Source: OMOG01 sp041485845 (GTDB lineage: Bacteria > Acidobacteriota > Terriglobia > Bryobacterales > Bryobacteraceae). Taken from it: DNA of 28,644 nucleotides. The DNA lies in NCBI GenBank assembly GCA_041485845.1, contig JBGPKH010000028.1, positions 1-28,644 on the forward strand. Reading direction: 5' to 3'. Under the pieces are notes generated by a model. The model saw only the letters and a program-made list of their open reading frames with translations. It ran no database searches and was not told the origin of the DNA. The translations under genes and the position numbers were made by a program. Below, piece after piece: positions 1-7,532 of the stretch (position 1 is the stretch's first letter; every line of letters begins with the position of its first letter).

Positions 1-976
1 ACCACATGTTGAGGTAGTCCTCGGCTTGCTCGGGGGGTTGGTTGTAGAGGTCCTGGAAGGCCAAGCGGATCTGGTAGGCGCGGGCGGTTTTCAGGTGGCA
101 GCGGGTGAGGTCAAAAGCGTCGAGTTGTGTTTCCTGGTTGGGGGTGAGATTGGCGGGGTTCTTCAGCCAGATATAGCGGGTGCCGGAGAGTTCCGGATGG
201 TCCTTACGTTCCTGACGGCGGACATCGTCGACGGCGTCGTTGACGAGGCTGACAACATGGAACTTGTCGAAGGTGAGGGCAGCGTTGGGGAGGTGTTTGG
301 TGACGCCGTTTTCGAAGGCGGGGGACATGTCGGCGCTAACGTCGGTGATGGCGAGCGGATCGCCGTGATGGGCCTGGAGGTCCTGGGCGAAGGCGGAGAC
401 CGTGGCGGCATCCTTGCCGGGAGCGACGAACAGCACTCTGCGTTGGGCGAGATCGACGAAGAGGGAAACGTAGTCATGGCCTCGCCGGGCGGCGGTTTCA
501 TCCATGCCCACCTGCGTGACCGGGGAGTGGTCGGCTTTGGTCCGGGCGGAGTCCACGTAGTGGTTGACGATGCGCCAAACCAGGGTGTCGTGTTCGCCGA
601 GCAGGCGAGCGGCGGCCAGGATCGGCATGACTTTGGCCAGTTGCATGACGAAGGCCTCGAACAGGAGGGTAAAGCCACTATCCGGTCTGGCCCAGGGGAC
701 CGAGACGCGGTGGATGCCACAGCGGGGACACTGGACGCGGGGAGTGCGGGCATGGATGTAGGTTGGATGCTGGAAAAAGTTCAGGTGGCGCCAGGTGAGG
801 GTGGCGGTGTCAAAAGCCTTGCAGTGGGCGGCGCAAAGCGGGCACGGAAAGGTGGAACCGCGGGGGAAGTCGAGATAGAGGTCGAGACGACCGGACTCGA
901 CGGAAAAACGACACTGCTTGACCAGCCAAGGCGGCAGGAGTCCCAAAGCGGCTTGGAAGAGTTCATTTTCATTCAT
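1..976 (-). CDS. ISL3-family transposase, 3' end beyond the window
   Basis: Cut-and-paste DDE transposase. The reading frame opens at an ATG (MNENELF) and stays open for 325 codons to the left edge, so the C-terminus is outside the window. A zinc-ribbon-like N-terminus has two CxxC pairs (C45/C48 and C83/C86). A helical segment follows, then the catalytic core: the first acidic motif is GMDETAARRGHDY (D159) and the second is TDVSADMSPAF (D216), followed by LTFDKFHVV, a stretch typical of ISL3 enzymes. The catalytic Glu lies in the unseen part. ISL3 transposases are usually a little over 400 aa, so roughly three quarters is present and nothing in it is broken. It sits next to a truncated recombinase. 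I could not identify the terminal inverted repeat, because the other end of the element is missing. Confidence 0.9.
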   Translation of the reverse strand, partial: MNENELFQAALGLLPPWLVKQCRFSVESGRLDLYLDFPRGSTFPCPLCAAHCKAFDTATLTWRHLNFFQHPTYIHARTPRVQCPRCGIHRVSVPWARPDSGFTLLFEAFVMQLAKVMPILAAARLLGEHDTLVWRIVNHYVDSARTKADHSPVTQVGMDETAARRGHDYVSLFVDLAQRRVLFVAPGKDAATVSAFAQDLQAHHGDPLAITDVSADMSPAFENGVTKHLPNAALTFDKFHVVSLVNDAVDDVRRQERKDHPELSGTRYIWLKNPANLTPNQETQLDAFDLTRCHLKTARAYQIRLAFQDLYNQPPEQAEDYLNMW

Positions 977-1311
977 GGGGTGTGCCGTCATGATAGCGGG
1001 TGCGGAGGCCCACACGGCGGGCCGCGGCGGAGAGAACGAAGGACCAAAACCAAAACGGGCAATAGGGAAAGAAACTGGTTAGGGAAAAAGAACCAGCGTT
1101 CCCCGTGCTTCTTTCTCTACTGAATCAGAAGCCTCACACTGCACATCTTCGGAGCGGATGCAACCCACAACGAACAGCGAGGAAGCTGTTTTTATGCCGA
1201 GAGAAGCGGCCCAGCAATGACGAAACCTCCATCGGTTCAAGTCGGATTGACCTGCCCGGTGAACGTTTAACTTCGCATAATCGTGACGTCTTAAGGGATA
1301 TGGAGGGAATC
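977..1311. other. Gene-free stretch between transposase and recombinase remnant; probably holds the IS end
   Basis: No convincing gene. Being immediately upstream of the ISL3-type transposase, it should contain the right end of the insertion sequence. A short inverted repeat (CTGGTT ... AACCAG, about 1074-1095) lies in an A-rich patch near 1050-1100, but without the left end it cannot be called the terminal repeat. GC drops relative to the flanks. The right part leads into the recombinase start at 1312. Confidence 0.4.
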
Positions 1312-1698
1312 ATGTTGACAGAGTTTTTCGAGTCACCCTTGCGTATCCAGGAACTGCGCGACGGTCCAGGTGGCCGTCTGCTTGAAGGTTTTGCTCAAGA
1401 GTTATGCCAGGCGGGCTATGCAGAGATCACGGCGCGGAGGCACATTCGAGCGACCGAGCATCTTATCCATTGGGCTGGTCGTAGAGGCAAGGTGATCGCC
1501 GCCTTGGACGAACCGATGATCGAGGAGTTTGTCCAGCACCTGAATCGATGTCGATGCCCACGATATGGCCGCACACACCGGAGGGACCTCCGGAAGGGCG
1601 CGCGTCTGTTCCTCCGCTATGCCCGGTTCGCCGATATAGTCATGACCCGAGCCGTAGAGGAGATCATTGTGGACCCAGCCCTGTTGGTCTCATTCGGT
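1312..1698 (+). pseudogene. Truncated tyrosine recombinase/phage integrase, N-terminal part
   Basis: The ATG at 1312 has a good ribosome site (GGAGGG, 1302-1307). About 130 residues resemble the N-terminal SAM-like, core-DNA-binding half of site-specific tyrosine recombinases: LCQAGYAEITARRHIRATEH, then HLIHWAGRRGK, then EEFVQHLNRCRC and RLFLRYARFADI. After VDPALLVSF (about 1695) the family resemblance stops. The frame stays open to 2127, but the rest is only the antisense of the antitoxin gene on the other strand. The catalytic domain with its R-H-R-Y residues is absent, so the product cannot recombine DNA. The break coincides with the stop codon of the opposing antitoxin (1690-1692). Confidence 0.75.
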
Positions 1699-2094
1699 GG
1701 CTGCCGCGATTCCATCGATGGCGCGGATGACGGGCGCCGCGCCTTCCAACACGAGAACGTCGATGGGACGCGCGCCCCCGAGCAGCGGCTCCGAGCCGAC
1801 CAGCCACATCGCCGCGGCTGCGCGAGGATACACACGCAAGATCCGCGTCAGGACGTCATGGAGATCCACGATTCGACGGCCCATCTCGCTGCCGATCGAT
1901 TCGGTTTCCGCGCTCCAGCGCGACACCTGAGCCCGATCCGCCCCCAGGAGGCGGGCAGTCGCATTAGTTCCCAACGCCGCGACCACTCGGGCCAGAAGCG
2001 GAGCCACATCCGCCAAGGCTTCCGCGGATTGGCGCAAGACGATCGTTTTGGCTGTCGGAATCCAGGCACGAGGTTTGCGGTTCCGATGGGCCAT
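1690..2094 (-). CDS. Orphan Xre/MbcA/ParS-type antitoxin (DUF2384-like C-terminus)
   Basis: 134 aa. The C-terminal half (RILRVYPRAAAAMWLVGSEP followed by LLGGARPIDVLVLEGAAPVI) has the W..EP.LGG.RPIDVL.......V pattern of the toxin-binding domain of antitoxins that pair with RES-domain toxins. The N-terminal half (NATARLLGADRAQVSRWSAE) reads as a helix-turn-helix. Family antitoxins neutralise NAD-degrading RES toxins and repress their own operon. Here no RES gene follows: directly beyond the stop codon lies the truncated recombinase on the opposite strand, so the toxin appears to have been lost in a rearrangement. A 9+3+9 bp palindrome sits just upstream of the start. The gene looks intact and could still act as a repressor or as a decoy antitoxin for a toxin encoded elsewhere. 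Confidence 0.72.
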   Translation of the reverse strand: MAHRNRKPRAWIPTAKTIVLRQSAEALADVAPLLARVVAALGTNATARLLGADRAQVSRWSAETESIGSEMGRRIVDLHDVLTRILRVYPRAAAAMWLVGSEPLLGGARPIDVLVLEGAAPVIRAIDGIAAATE

Positions 2095-2102
2095 GACTCC
2101 GT

Positions 2103-2129
2103 ATTATGGCTCAACAGGTTCTGTTGAGC
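2103..2129 (-). promoter_or_regulatory. Palindromic operator and possible -10 box of the orphan antitoxin
   Basis: A perfect inverted repeat of 9-bp arms (GCTCAACAG at 2109-2117, CTGTTGAGC at 2121-2129) with a 3-bp spacer lies 15 bp upstream of the antitoxin ATG (2094). Adjoining it on the coding (minus) strand is CATAAT (2103-2108), a 5/6 match to a -10 hexamer. A repressor bound to the palindrome would block the promoter. Autorepression is the usual control of toxin-antitoxin operons; that this protein binds this site is inference. Confidence 0.6.
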
Positions 2130-2167
2130 ACATCCCGGCGCTACCGCCGCTACCGCGATAGCCTCGG

Positions 2168-3187
2168 CTACCGCGAGGCCCCCCGCATCACCGCCGCCAG
2201 GTCCTCATACTGATTGCTCGCGATCAGATTCACGCCCGCGGCCAGGGCCGCCTTCCAGCGCGCCATCACGGCCTCGCGCGAACCGAAGTTGTAGCCGTTG
2301 CCCCAGCCGCGATCTTCGTCCGGAGCGAAGCCGTCGAGCGTGTAGAAGCGGATCCAATAGCCGAGCTGGTGAGCGTGATCCACCAGCGCGCGCAGACGGC
2401 GATCGTCGGCGGAGGTCCACTCGCCCGCCTGGTGCTGGCCGCCTTCTTCCACCGCAAACCAGGAGTTGTTCCACCAGCGCCGGTAGTTGGTGGCGCGTTG
2501 GGGGAGCAGTCCCTCGGGCGGCAGCGTGGCGAGCAAACGGTCATGTTCCTCCTTGGGCCTGGACGGAATGGCCTTGGTGTGGGCGGAGCCGAACAGGCGC
2601 AGTTTGGCGCCCACCGGAACCTGGCGGAAAAAGACCTCTTCCTGCGCGTCGGGATCTTCGGTCAGCACCAGCAGCGGCTTCGGCTGCAACGGCGACAGCG
2701 CGCGCGGATCGGCGGTCTTGGCAGCCGTGGTGATCCAGCCGGAATACTCGCCGAGCAGATCCCACACGGCGCGCAATAACGGCGCCTGGTTGTCCTTGAA
2801 GTCGAAGTGGACCACGATCAGCGGCCAGCGGGCGCGGTCGTTCGCGGCCAGCGCCTTTTCCACGATCGGCCGCACGCGCTCGAAGAAGTAGTCGCGCAGC
2901 AGCGGTTCCGAGCCGGTGGCTTTCGCGGTGTGAGAGACCACCGCGCGTCCCTTGCCCGTGGCCGGATCCACGTACCAGGCCATGTCCTGTTCGATGCCCA
3001 CCGGGAAACCGGTTTGGAGCGCGCGCTCGATCCGGTCCGCCCACTGCCCCTTGTAGGGATAGCAGTTGTGGGCGTCGAGGACCGGCCGGTTGTGGTTCAG
3101 GAAATCGAGGCTGCCTGGCTGTGCTCGTGGGAACGTCTGCGCACAAACCGGAAGGGTCAGGATCGCCAGCGTCAGCAGAAACCGCAT
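2168..3187 (-). CDS. Secreted PLC-like phosphodiesterase (TIM-barrel, GDPD/PI-PLC superfamily)
   Basis: 339 aa from the ATG at 3187 (MRFLLTLAILTLPVCAQ), chosen because it begins a clean signal peptide; the open frame upstream of it is antisense to the next gene. Just after the signal come the metal and acid-base residues expected of PLC-like phosphodiesterases: VLDAHNCYPYKGQW (H40, N41), GIEQDMAWYVDP (E66, D68) and VVSHT (H86). Then a barrel strand, WPLIVVHFDFKD, and a C-terminal LGYWIRFYTLDGF and GVNLIASNQYEDL like the last strands of a GDPD barrel. It probably cleaves a phosphodiester in the periplasm or outside; the substrate cannot be told. It is divergently transcribed from a DUF1080 gene. 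Confidence 0.68.
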   Translation of the reverse strand: MRFLLTLAILTLPVCAQTFPRAQPGSLDFLNHNRPVLDAHNCYPYKGQWADRIERALQTGFPVGIEQDMAWYVDPATGKGRAVVSHTAKATGSEPLLRDYFFERVRPIVEKALAANDRARWPLIVVHFDFKDNQAPLLRAVWDLLGEYSGWITTAAKTADPRALSPLQPKPLLVLTEDPDAQEEVFFRQVPVGAKLRLFGSAHTKAIPSRPKEEHDRLLATLPPEGLLPQRATNYRRWWNNSWFAVEEGGQHQAGEWTSADDRRLRALVDHAHQLGYWIRFYTLDGFAPDEDRGWGNGYNFGSREAVMARWKAALAAGVNLIASNQYEDLAAVMRGASR

Positions 3188-3229
3188 ATCCAGCAGGATA
3201 ACAGCAGCGTGTTCGGATAAGATGTTGAT
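3188..3229. promoter_or_regulatory. Short divergent promoter region
   Basis: Only 42 bp separate two divergent starts. A TAAGAT hexamer lies shortly upstream of the + gene, but no matching -35 was found. Both genes must share or overlap their promoters, so co-regulation is plausible (inference). Confidence 0.3.
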
Positions 3230-3835
3230 ATGACAAAGCTCGCGATGTTCTCGATCACCGCGGCAGTGGTGGCGGCGTTCTCCGTCACGGCCGCCGGCCA
3301 GGGTACGCCCGCACCCGGAAAGGACGGATGGGTCAGCATGTTCGATGGCAAGACGCTCGATGGCTGGAAGGCCAATGAGCGCCCGGAAAGCTGGAAGGTG
3401 GTGGATGGGGCCATCGTTGGAGACGGTCCGGCCAGCCATCTCTTCTGGATGGCTCGCGAATGCGAAAACTGCGAATTCCGCGCCGAAGTCAAGCTGAACC
3501 ACAGCGGCAATTCCGGCATGTATTTCCGGACCGCCTTCGGTCCCGGCTTTCCCAAGGGCTATGAGGCGCAGGTGGAGAACACCTCGCCCGACCCCCAAAA
3601 GACCGGCAGCTTGTACGGTATGTCTAGGGTTACCGAACAGCTCATCGCCGACGATACCTGGTGGACGCAGGATATTATCGCCAACGGCAACCACATCGTA
3701 ATTAAGGTGAACGACAAGGTGGTCGTCGACTATGTGGACCAGAAGAACACTTACACCAAAGGGTATCTTGCCTTACAGCAGCACAATCCGGGCAGCGTGG
3801 TGCAGTATCGCAACCTGATGATGCGTCCATTATAA
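3230..3835 (+). CDS. Secreted DUF1080 (3-keto-disaccharide hydrolase-like) protein
   Basis: 201 aa. Signal peptide (MTKLAMFSITAAVVAAFSVT, cut near AAGQG), then a single concanavalin-like jelly-roll domain of the DUF1080 family: WVSMFDGKTLDGWKANERPE at the start, FRAEVKLNHSGNSGMYFRT in the middle and YTKGYLALQQHNPGSVVQYR-NLMMRPL at the end. DUF1080 members include 3-keto-glycoside hydrolases and carbohydrate-binding modules of secreted enzymes; they are greatly expanded in Acidobacteria and Planctomycetes. The M19 peptidase gene starts 8 bp after the stop codon, so the two are probably one transcript. There is no clear strong ribosome site; the start is supported by the signal peptide. Confidence 0.85.
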   Translation: MTKLAMFSITAAVVAAFSVTAAGQGTPAPGKDGWVSMFDGKTLDGWKANERPESWKVVDGAIVGDGPASHLFWMARECENCEFRAEVKLNHSGNSGMYFRTAFGPGFPKGYEAQVENTSPDPQKTGSLYGMSRVTEQLIADDTWWTQDIIANGNHIVIKVNDKVVVDYVDQKNTYTKGYLALQQHNPGSVVQYRNLMMRPL

Positions 3836-3843
3836 TTACAGGC

Positions 3844-4932
3844 ATGCCGCTTCTCGACCTGCATGCTCACTATCCGATGCACACCCGCTTTCCTCCGCGG
3901 ATGTCGCAGGGGCCGCCGCCAATCGGTAAGGAGGTCGAATTCTGGATCGCCAACCAGTTACTCAATTACCAGGGCGGTGAACCGCGGGTCTCTCTGGACG
4001 AATTGATCGCCGGCGCCGATGGGGGCATCGGCTCCGTGTTATACGATCCGGACGACGAGTTCTTTCACGACGCCAAGCCGGTTGTGGAAGCCTTCGACAA
4101 CCTGGTCGCGCAGATGGAGAATGTCGAAAAGGAAGTGGCCGGCAAAGTCACCGTGGTCCGCAACCCCACTGACCTCGAGAAATGCATGCGCGCCGATGAG
4201 AAGTTTCTTTTCCACTGCGTGGAGGGAGCTCTCGCGCTGGGCGGGAACCCGGACAACGTGGACACGCTGGCCTCGCGCGGAGTGGCGTATATGGTGGTGG
4301 CCCACCTGTTTTTCCGCGGCGTGGCCACCTGTGAGAATGCATTTCCCTACGTTCCCGACGTCCTCTTCCAGGGCATACTCAATCCGGATCAGGATTCCAA
4401 AGTGGGACTTACCGGCCTCGGCCGCCAGATTGTGGACCGGCTGCTGCAGCAGGGCATACTCGTCGATATTACGCACGCCACCGAGCGCGCGCAGGACGAA
4501 ATGTTTCGTATGGCCCACGACCACGGCAACGCACCGGTGATTTCTTCGCACAACGGAGTGCGCGGAACTTCGAATTACCCGTTGAACCTCAGCCAGGATG
4601 CGGTTCGCCGGATTGCCGATTCGAGGGGAGTGATTGGAATCATCCTCTTCCCATATTGGCTGCGGCAGCCGATCGAGCAGGTCTTCGGCAAAGACGATTT
4701 CACGCTGCTGTTCCATGCGATCGATTGGATCCATAGCGTCACCGGCAACTACGACCACGTTGCTATCGGTTCGGATTTGGATGGATTCATCCAGCCCATC
4801 CACGGATGCGCCGACTATTCGCAGACCCCCGCGCTGGTGGCTGCGATTCGCGCCAAATATCCGCAAGCCTCCGACAAGATTCTCTGGGGCAACGCGCTGG
4901 ATGTCCTGCAGCGAGGCTGGAAGGGCGTGTAA
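3844..4932 (+). CDS. Membrane-dipeptidase-like metallohydrolase (peptidase M19)
   Basis: 362 aa, no signal peptide, so probably cytoplasmic. M19 enzymes are binuclear-zinc TIM barrels that cleave dipeptides, often with D-residues. Visible landmarks: LLDLHAHYPMHT at the N-terminus, FLFHCVEGALALGG with the bridging-Glu candidate E127, LVDITHATERAQDEM and APVISSHNGVRG for the two later His ligands, HVAIGSDLDGF and the terminal ILWGNALDVLQRGW. The N-terminal metal motif is H7-x-H9, where the classical family has HxD. The hydrolase fold looks complete. It is probably co-transcribed with the upstream DUF1080 gene (8-bp gap). A role in turnover of peptides or peptidoglycan fragments is inferred from family only. 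Confidence 0.85.
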   Translation: MPLLDLHAHYPMHTRFPPRMSQGPPPIGKEVEFWIANQLLNYQGGEPRVSLDELIAGADGGIGSVLYDPDDEFFHDAKPVVEAFDNLVAQMENVEKEVAGKVTVVRNPTDLEKCMRADEKFLFHCVEGALALGGNPDNVDTLASRGVAYMVVAHLFFRGVATCENAFPYVPDVLFQGILNPDQDSKVGLTGLGRQIVDRLLQQGILVDITHATERAQDEMFRMAHDHGNAPVISSHNGVRGTSNYPLNLSQDAVRRIADSRGVIGIILFPYWLRQPIEQVFGKDDFTLLFHAIDWIHSVTGNYDHVAIGSDLDGFIQPIHGCADYSQTPALVAAIRAKYPQASDKILWGNALDVLQRGWKGV

Positions 4933-5042
4933 GCTTCGCCGGGCGGACGCTCCCCGTGGTCGCGCCTCAGCACCGCGCGTTTTGACGCCGAGCCGCGACC
5001 AAAGGGAGGTTCCGATGGGCCGCGGCGGCCCACCAAAGGGCA

Positions 5043-5098
5043 TGAAGACGCGACCGGTGCGGGCCGGGTATTTTCGCCGGTTCTTCGCCGCGTCTTCA
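5043..5098. terminator. Large hairpin between convergent genes
   Basis: A perfect 10-bp inverted repeat (TGAAGACGCG at 5043-5052, CGCGTCTTCA at 5089-5098), with a further nested ACCGG/CCGGT pair (5053-5057 and 5077-5081), fills the space between two convergent genes that end at 4932 (+) and 5109 (-). It could end transcription from both sides. There is no long U-tract, so it may instead be a repeat element. The rest of the 176-bp gap holds nothing recognisable. Confidence 0.5.
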
Positions 5099-5108
5099 AC
5101 CGAGAGGG

Positions 5109-5948
5109 CTAGCGATTGGGCGCGTCGTCGTAGTGGCCCAGGCGGCGAATCCAGATGTTGCGGTAGCGTACCAGGCGTCCATGATCCTGGAGGCTCAGCG
5201 GCTCTTCGGCGGCGTGCGCCTTATAGGTCGCCACCTGGCGGTGAATCGCCGCTCCCAGAATCTCCTGGCGGTGATGCACCATGATGCCGTTGTGAACCAC
5301 CGTGACATAGGCCGGTTTGACCAGCTTGTCGGCTTCGAACCGCGGCGCTTCGAAGAAAATGTCGTACACGTTCCACTCGCCTTCGGGACGGGAGGCATTC
5401 ACCAGCGGGGGCCACTGGCCGTAGATGGCGGCGGCTTGTCCATCCGCGTACGTCACGTTTTCGACCGACTCGAGCACCTGGATCTCGTAGTGGGTCATGA
5501 GCTCGACGCCGCTGTTTCCGCCGCTCTGGCCCCGGCCCCCGGAGCCCTTGGGGACCATCCACTCGATGTGCAACTGGCAGTCGCCGAACTTCTCCTTGGT
5601 CATCAGGCGGCCGCCGCGGGGAACGATCTCCATGTAGCCGTTCTCGACCTTCCATCTCGGCTCCTGCGTCTGGCCGCCTCGACCGGCAGTGACCCAATGA
5701 GAGAGGTCTTTGCCGTCGAACAGCACGATGGCGTCGGCGGGAGGCGGCGCGCTGACCACCGGTCCCGGCGCGACCTTTCGGGGACGCGGCCGTTCGGCAT
5801 CGTGCACCCGCCATTTCTGCCCCGGGATGCGCGGCGTATCCGTGTAGCCGCGCACGTCGTCGCCGTTGTCGGCCTGGGGCTTGGGCGACGCCGCCGGCTG
5901 TTGGGCCGAAAGGGCGGCGGCAAGGGCGAGAAAAAATAGCACTCTCAT
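5109..5948 (-). CDS. Secreted DUF1080 protein, longer type
   Basis: 279 aa. Signal peptide MRVLFFLALAAALSAQQ, then a Pro-rich linker (to about residue 65) containing PGQKWRVHDAERPRP, then a DUF1080 jelly-roll: AIVLFDGKDLSHWVTAGRGG, VENGYMEIVPRGG, LMTKEKFGDCQLHIEW, NSGVELMTHYEIQVLES, and a late HHRQEILGAAIHR with LSLQDHGRLVRYRNIWIRRL. This is the subtype with a 'PGQ.W.VHD..RP.P' lead, common in secreted glycoside-active proteins. It is a different branch from the 201-aa protein in this window. It follows the Fes-like esterase on the same strand after 99 bp, so it may be its operon partner. Likely periplasmic or extracellular sugar hydrolysis or binding. Confidence 0.85.
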   Translation of the reverse strand: MRVLFFLALAAALSAQQPAASPKPQADNGDDVRGYTDTPRIPGQKWRVHDAERPRPRKVAPGPVVSAPPPADAIVLFDGKDLSHWVTAGRGGQTQEPRWKVENGYMEIVPRGGRLMTKEKFGDCQLHIEWMVPKGSGGRGQSGGNSGVELMTHYEIQVLESVENVTYADGQAAAIYGQWPPLVNASRPEGEWNVYDIFFEAPRFEADKLVKPAYVTVVHNGIMVHHRQEILGAAIHRQVATYKAHAAEEPLSLQDHGRLVRYRNIWIRRLGHYDDAPNR

Positions 5949-6047
5949 AGCATTCCGTACTGTATCAAAACCCGATTCGGCGTGGGGCCGAGCGCTTATG
6001 GCGGCCTCACGGCCGCGGCTCGGAACCAGTGTGCGCAGGCAACGCGT

Positions 6048-7043
6048 TTACTGTTTCGCCGAGGGCGCGGCCGCTTTCTCGCGGAACGTGCGCTCCCTGG
6101 TATCGTTGGGATCGACCGAGACCGGCTGATCGCGCCACAGCCACCGCATCATCTCGGGCAGGATCTCTCCTCCCATCTTCTGCCCGTGCCGGTTCATGCC
6201 CCAGGCGTAGTTCACCTCGTAGCCCTTTTCGGTAAGCGCCTGCATCAGCCTCACGTTCTGCAGGAACCAGTCGCGAGTCTCGTCGTAGTTTCCGCCGCGT
6301 CCCACTCCCCGATTGTCGTTCCGCCCATCCTGCAGGAAGATGCGGATGGGCTTCTTCTCGCTCTTGCGCACGATATCGGCATAGGCATGTCCGCCGCGCA
6401 GGTTCACGAAACTGCCCACGAAGCTGAGCACCTTGTGGAACTGGTTGGGACGCTCCCAGGCCACGGTGAACGCCGCGATGGCGCCCGAGCTCGCGCCGCC
6501 GATGCCGTGGCGATCCGGGTCTTTCGAGATGTTGTACTCCTTGTGCAGCAAGGGCAGCAGCTCATCGACGATCACGCGGGCGTACCGGTCGTCGAGCGTG
6601 TTGTACTCAGTGGGCCGGTTGGTAGTCCGGTCCCCCCACTCGCGCAGGTTCGGCTCCGGCTGATCGGGCCTTCGGCCGGGATTGATGAAGACGCCGATCA
6701 TCACCGGAATTTCGCGGCGGTAAATCAGGTTGTCCATCACGTTGTGCGCGCGGATGTCTCCCTCGGGAGCCATGTACGCCTGCCCGTCGTTGAAGATCAT
6801 GAGGGAGGCCGGAACCGATGCATCATACTGCGCCGGAACGTAGGCCCACCAGGTATGTTGGGTGCCCGGATAGGCATTGCTGGGAAGCGTAAACGGCCCG
6901 CGGATCTCGCCTTTCGGCACGCCCTCCTGCGGGAGCGAATCCGGTCCCAACTTGTAGTGGATGTCCGGGTTCGGACCCTGATCCTGGGCGTTGGCGAACG
7001 CCGCCGCCAGGATCGTGAGCACGCACGCGAGTGTTCGTTTCAT
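6048..7043 (-). CDS. Secreted alpha/beta-hydrolase, enterochelin-esterase (Fes/IroE)-like
   Basis: 331 aa with signal peptide MKRTLACVLTILAAAFANAQ. Family features of the Fes/esterase-D group: TWWAYVPAQYDASVPASLM (beta-strand and oxyanion region), VMIGVFINPG, ARVIVDELLPLLHKEYNISK, the nucleophile elbow GIGGASSGAIAAF (S185), an acid candidate IFLQDGRNDN (D239/D243) and the His loop GMNRHGQKM (H286). The triad is therefore complete. In Acidobacteria such proteins often act on carbohydrate esters rather than siderophores; no siderophore genes are nearby. The C-terminus after about 310 is a low-complexity tail. An M16 peptidase fragment lies 12 bp upstream on the same strand. Confidence 0.83.
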   Translation of the reverse strand: MKRTLACVLTILAAAFANAQDQGPNPDIHYKLGPDSLPQEGVPKGEIRGPFTLPSNAYPGTQHTWWAYVPAQYDASVPASLMIFNDGQAYMAPEGDIRAHNVMDNLIYRREIPVMIGVFINPGRRPDQPEPNLREWGDRTTNRPTEYNTLDDRYARVIVDELLPLLHKEYNISKDPDRHGIGGASSGAIAAFTVAWERPNQFHKVLSFVGSFVNLRGGHAYADIVRKSEKKPIRIFLQDGRNDNRGVGRGGNYDETRDWFLQNVRLMQALTEKGYEVNYAWGMNRHGQKMGGEILPEMMRWLWRDQPVSVDPNDTRERTFREKAAAPSAKQ

Positions 7044-7055
7044 CGTGTCCCCTCT

Positions 7056-7319
7056 CTACTCGACCGGCGTCTCTTCCACCGGCCCGAACTTCTTCAGCAG
7101 CTCGCGGATCTTCGCCCCGCCGCCCACCGCGACGATCTGCACGTTGTCGGAAGGCGCGTACTTCCTGGCCACGCGTCCGACGTCCTCCGCGGTCACTGCC
7201 ATGATCTTGTCAGTGTATGTGTCCCAATAGTCCTCCAGCAAGCCGAACGCGCGCTGCTGGAGACCGGATGCCCGGTTGAAGGCCACCCCGAGTTTCATCT
7301 GCGGCAAGGTGTTGCTCGG
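7056..7319 (-). pseudogene. C-terminal fragment of an M16 (insulinase-type) peptidase
   Basis: About 80 residues matching the very end of M16B zinc peptidases: FGLLEDYWDTYTDKIMAVTA, then EDVGRVARKYAPSDNVQIVA and VGGGAKIRELLKKFGPVEET. The whole N-terminal three quarters, including the HxxEH zinc site, is missing. An in-frame TAA (7320-7322) lies only a few codons before the first recognisable residue, and no further M16 sequence was found upstream in any frame, so this is a deletion remnant and not a frameshift. It stands directly upstream of the esterase, which may have been the next gene of the original operon. Confidence 0.75.
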
Positions 7320-7400
7320 TTAACCGTTGTACAGCACCACTACAAAGATGTGCTCAATCTGCCATCACCATTGGTTTACTGATTGGATACTGGATTCTGC

Positions 7401-7430
7401 TTGACAAAGGTAAGTGTGCTGTTCAAGAAT
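7401..7430 (+). promoter_or_regulatory. Possible promoter of the small Cys-rich protein gene
   Basis: A perfect TTGACA (7401-7406) is followed after 18 bp by AAGAAT (7425-7430), a 4/6 match to a -10 box, in a locally AT-richer stretch about 100 bp before the start codon at 7533. Only the -35 is persuasive. Confidence 0.35.
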
Positions 7431-7490
7431 CACAGAGGACGTGGCTGCACAGGTCCAGTCCAATGTACTACATTTGTTGGGCTTAAGTCA

Positions 7491-7511
7491 GACATGGCTG
7501 TGGGCCATGTC
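7491..7511 (+). promoter_or_regulatory. Leader hairpin before the small Cys-rich gene
   Basis: A perfect 8-bp stem (GACATGGC at 7491-7498, GCCATGTC at 7504-7511) with a 5-nt loop ends 7 nt before the GGAG (7518-7521) that precedes the ATG at 7533. As RNA it would sit right before the ribosome site; as DNA it is a protein-sized operator. Either role is inference. Confidence 0.45.
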
Positions 7512-7532
7512 CAAATCGGAGAGCGAAAACTA

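Noticed and set aside
26..1123. 365-codon open frame on the + strand
   Set aside because: It is the antisense shadow of the ISL3-type transposase; composition is Gly/Val/Asp-rich without any motif, while the minus-strand frame has clear zinc and DDE motifs.
3188..3694. N-terminal extension of the PLC-like protein to 508 aa
   Set aside because: The extension is antisense to the DUF1080 gene, and the signal peptide starts at 3187.
6048..7043. Siderophore (enterobactin) esterase
   Set aside because: The fold fits, but there are no siderophore uptake or synthesis genes nearby, and the neighbours act on carbohydrates.
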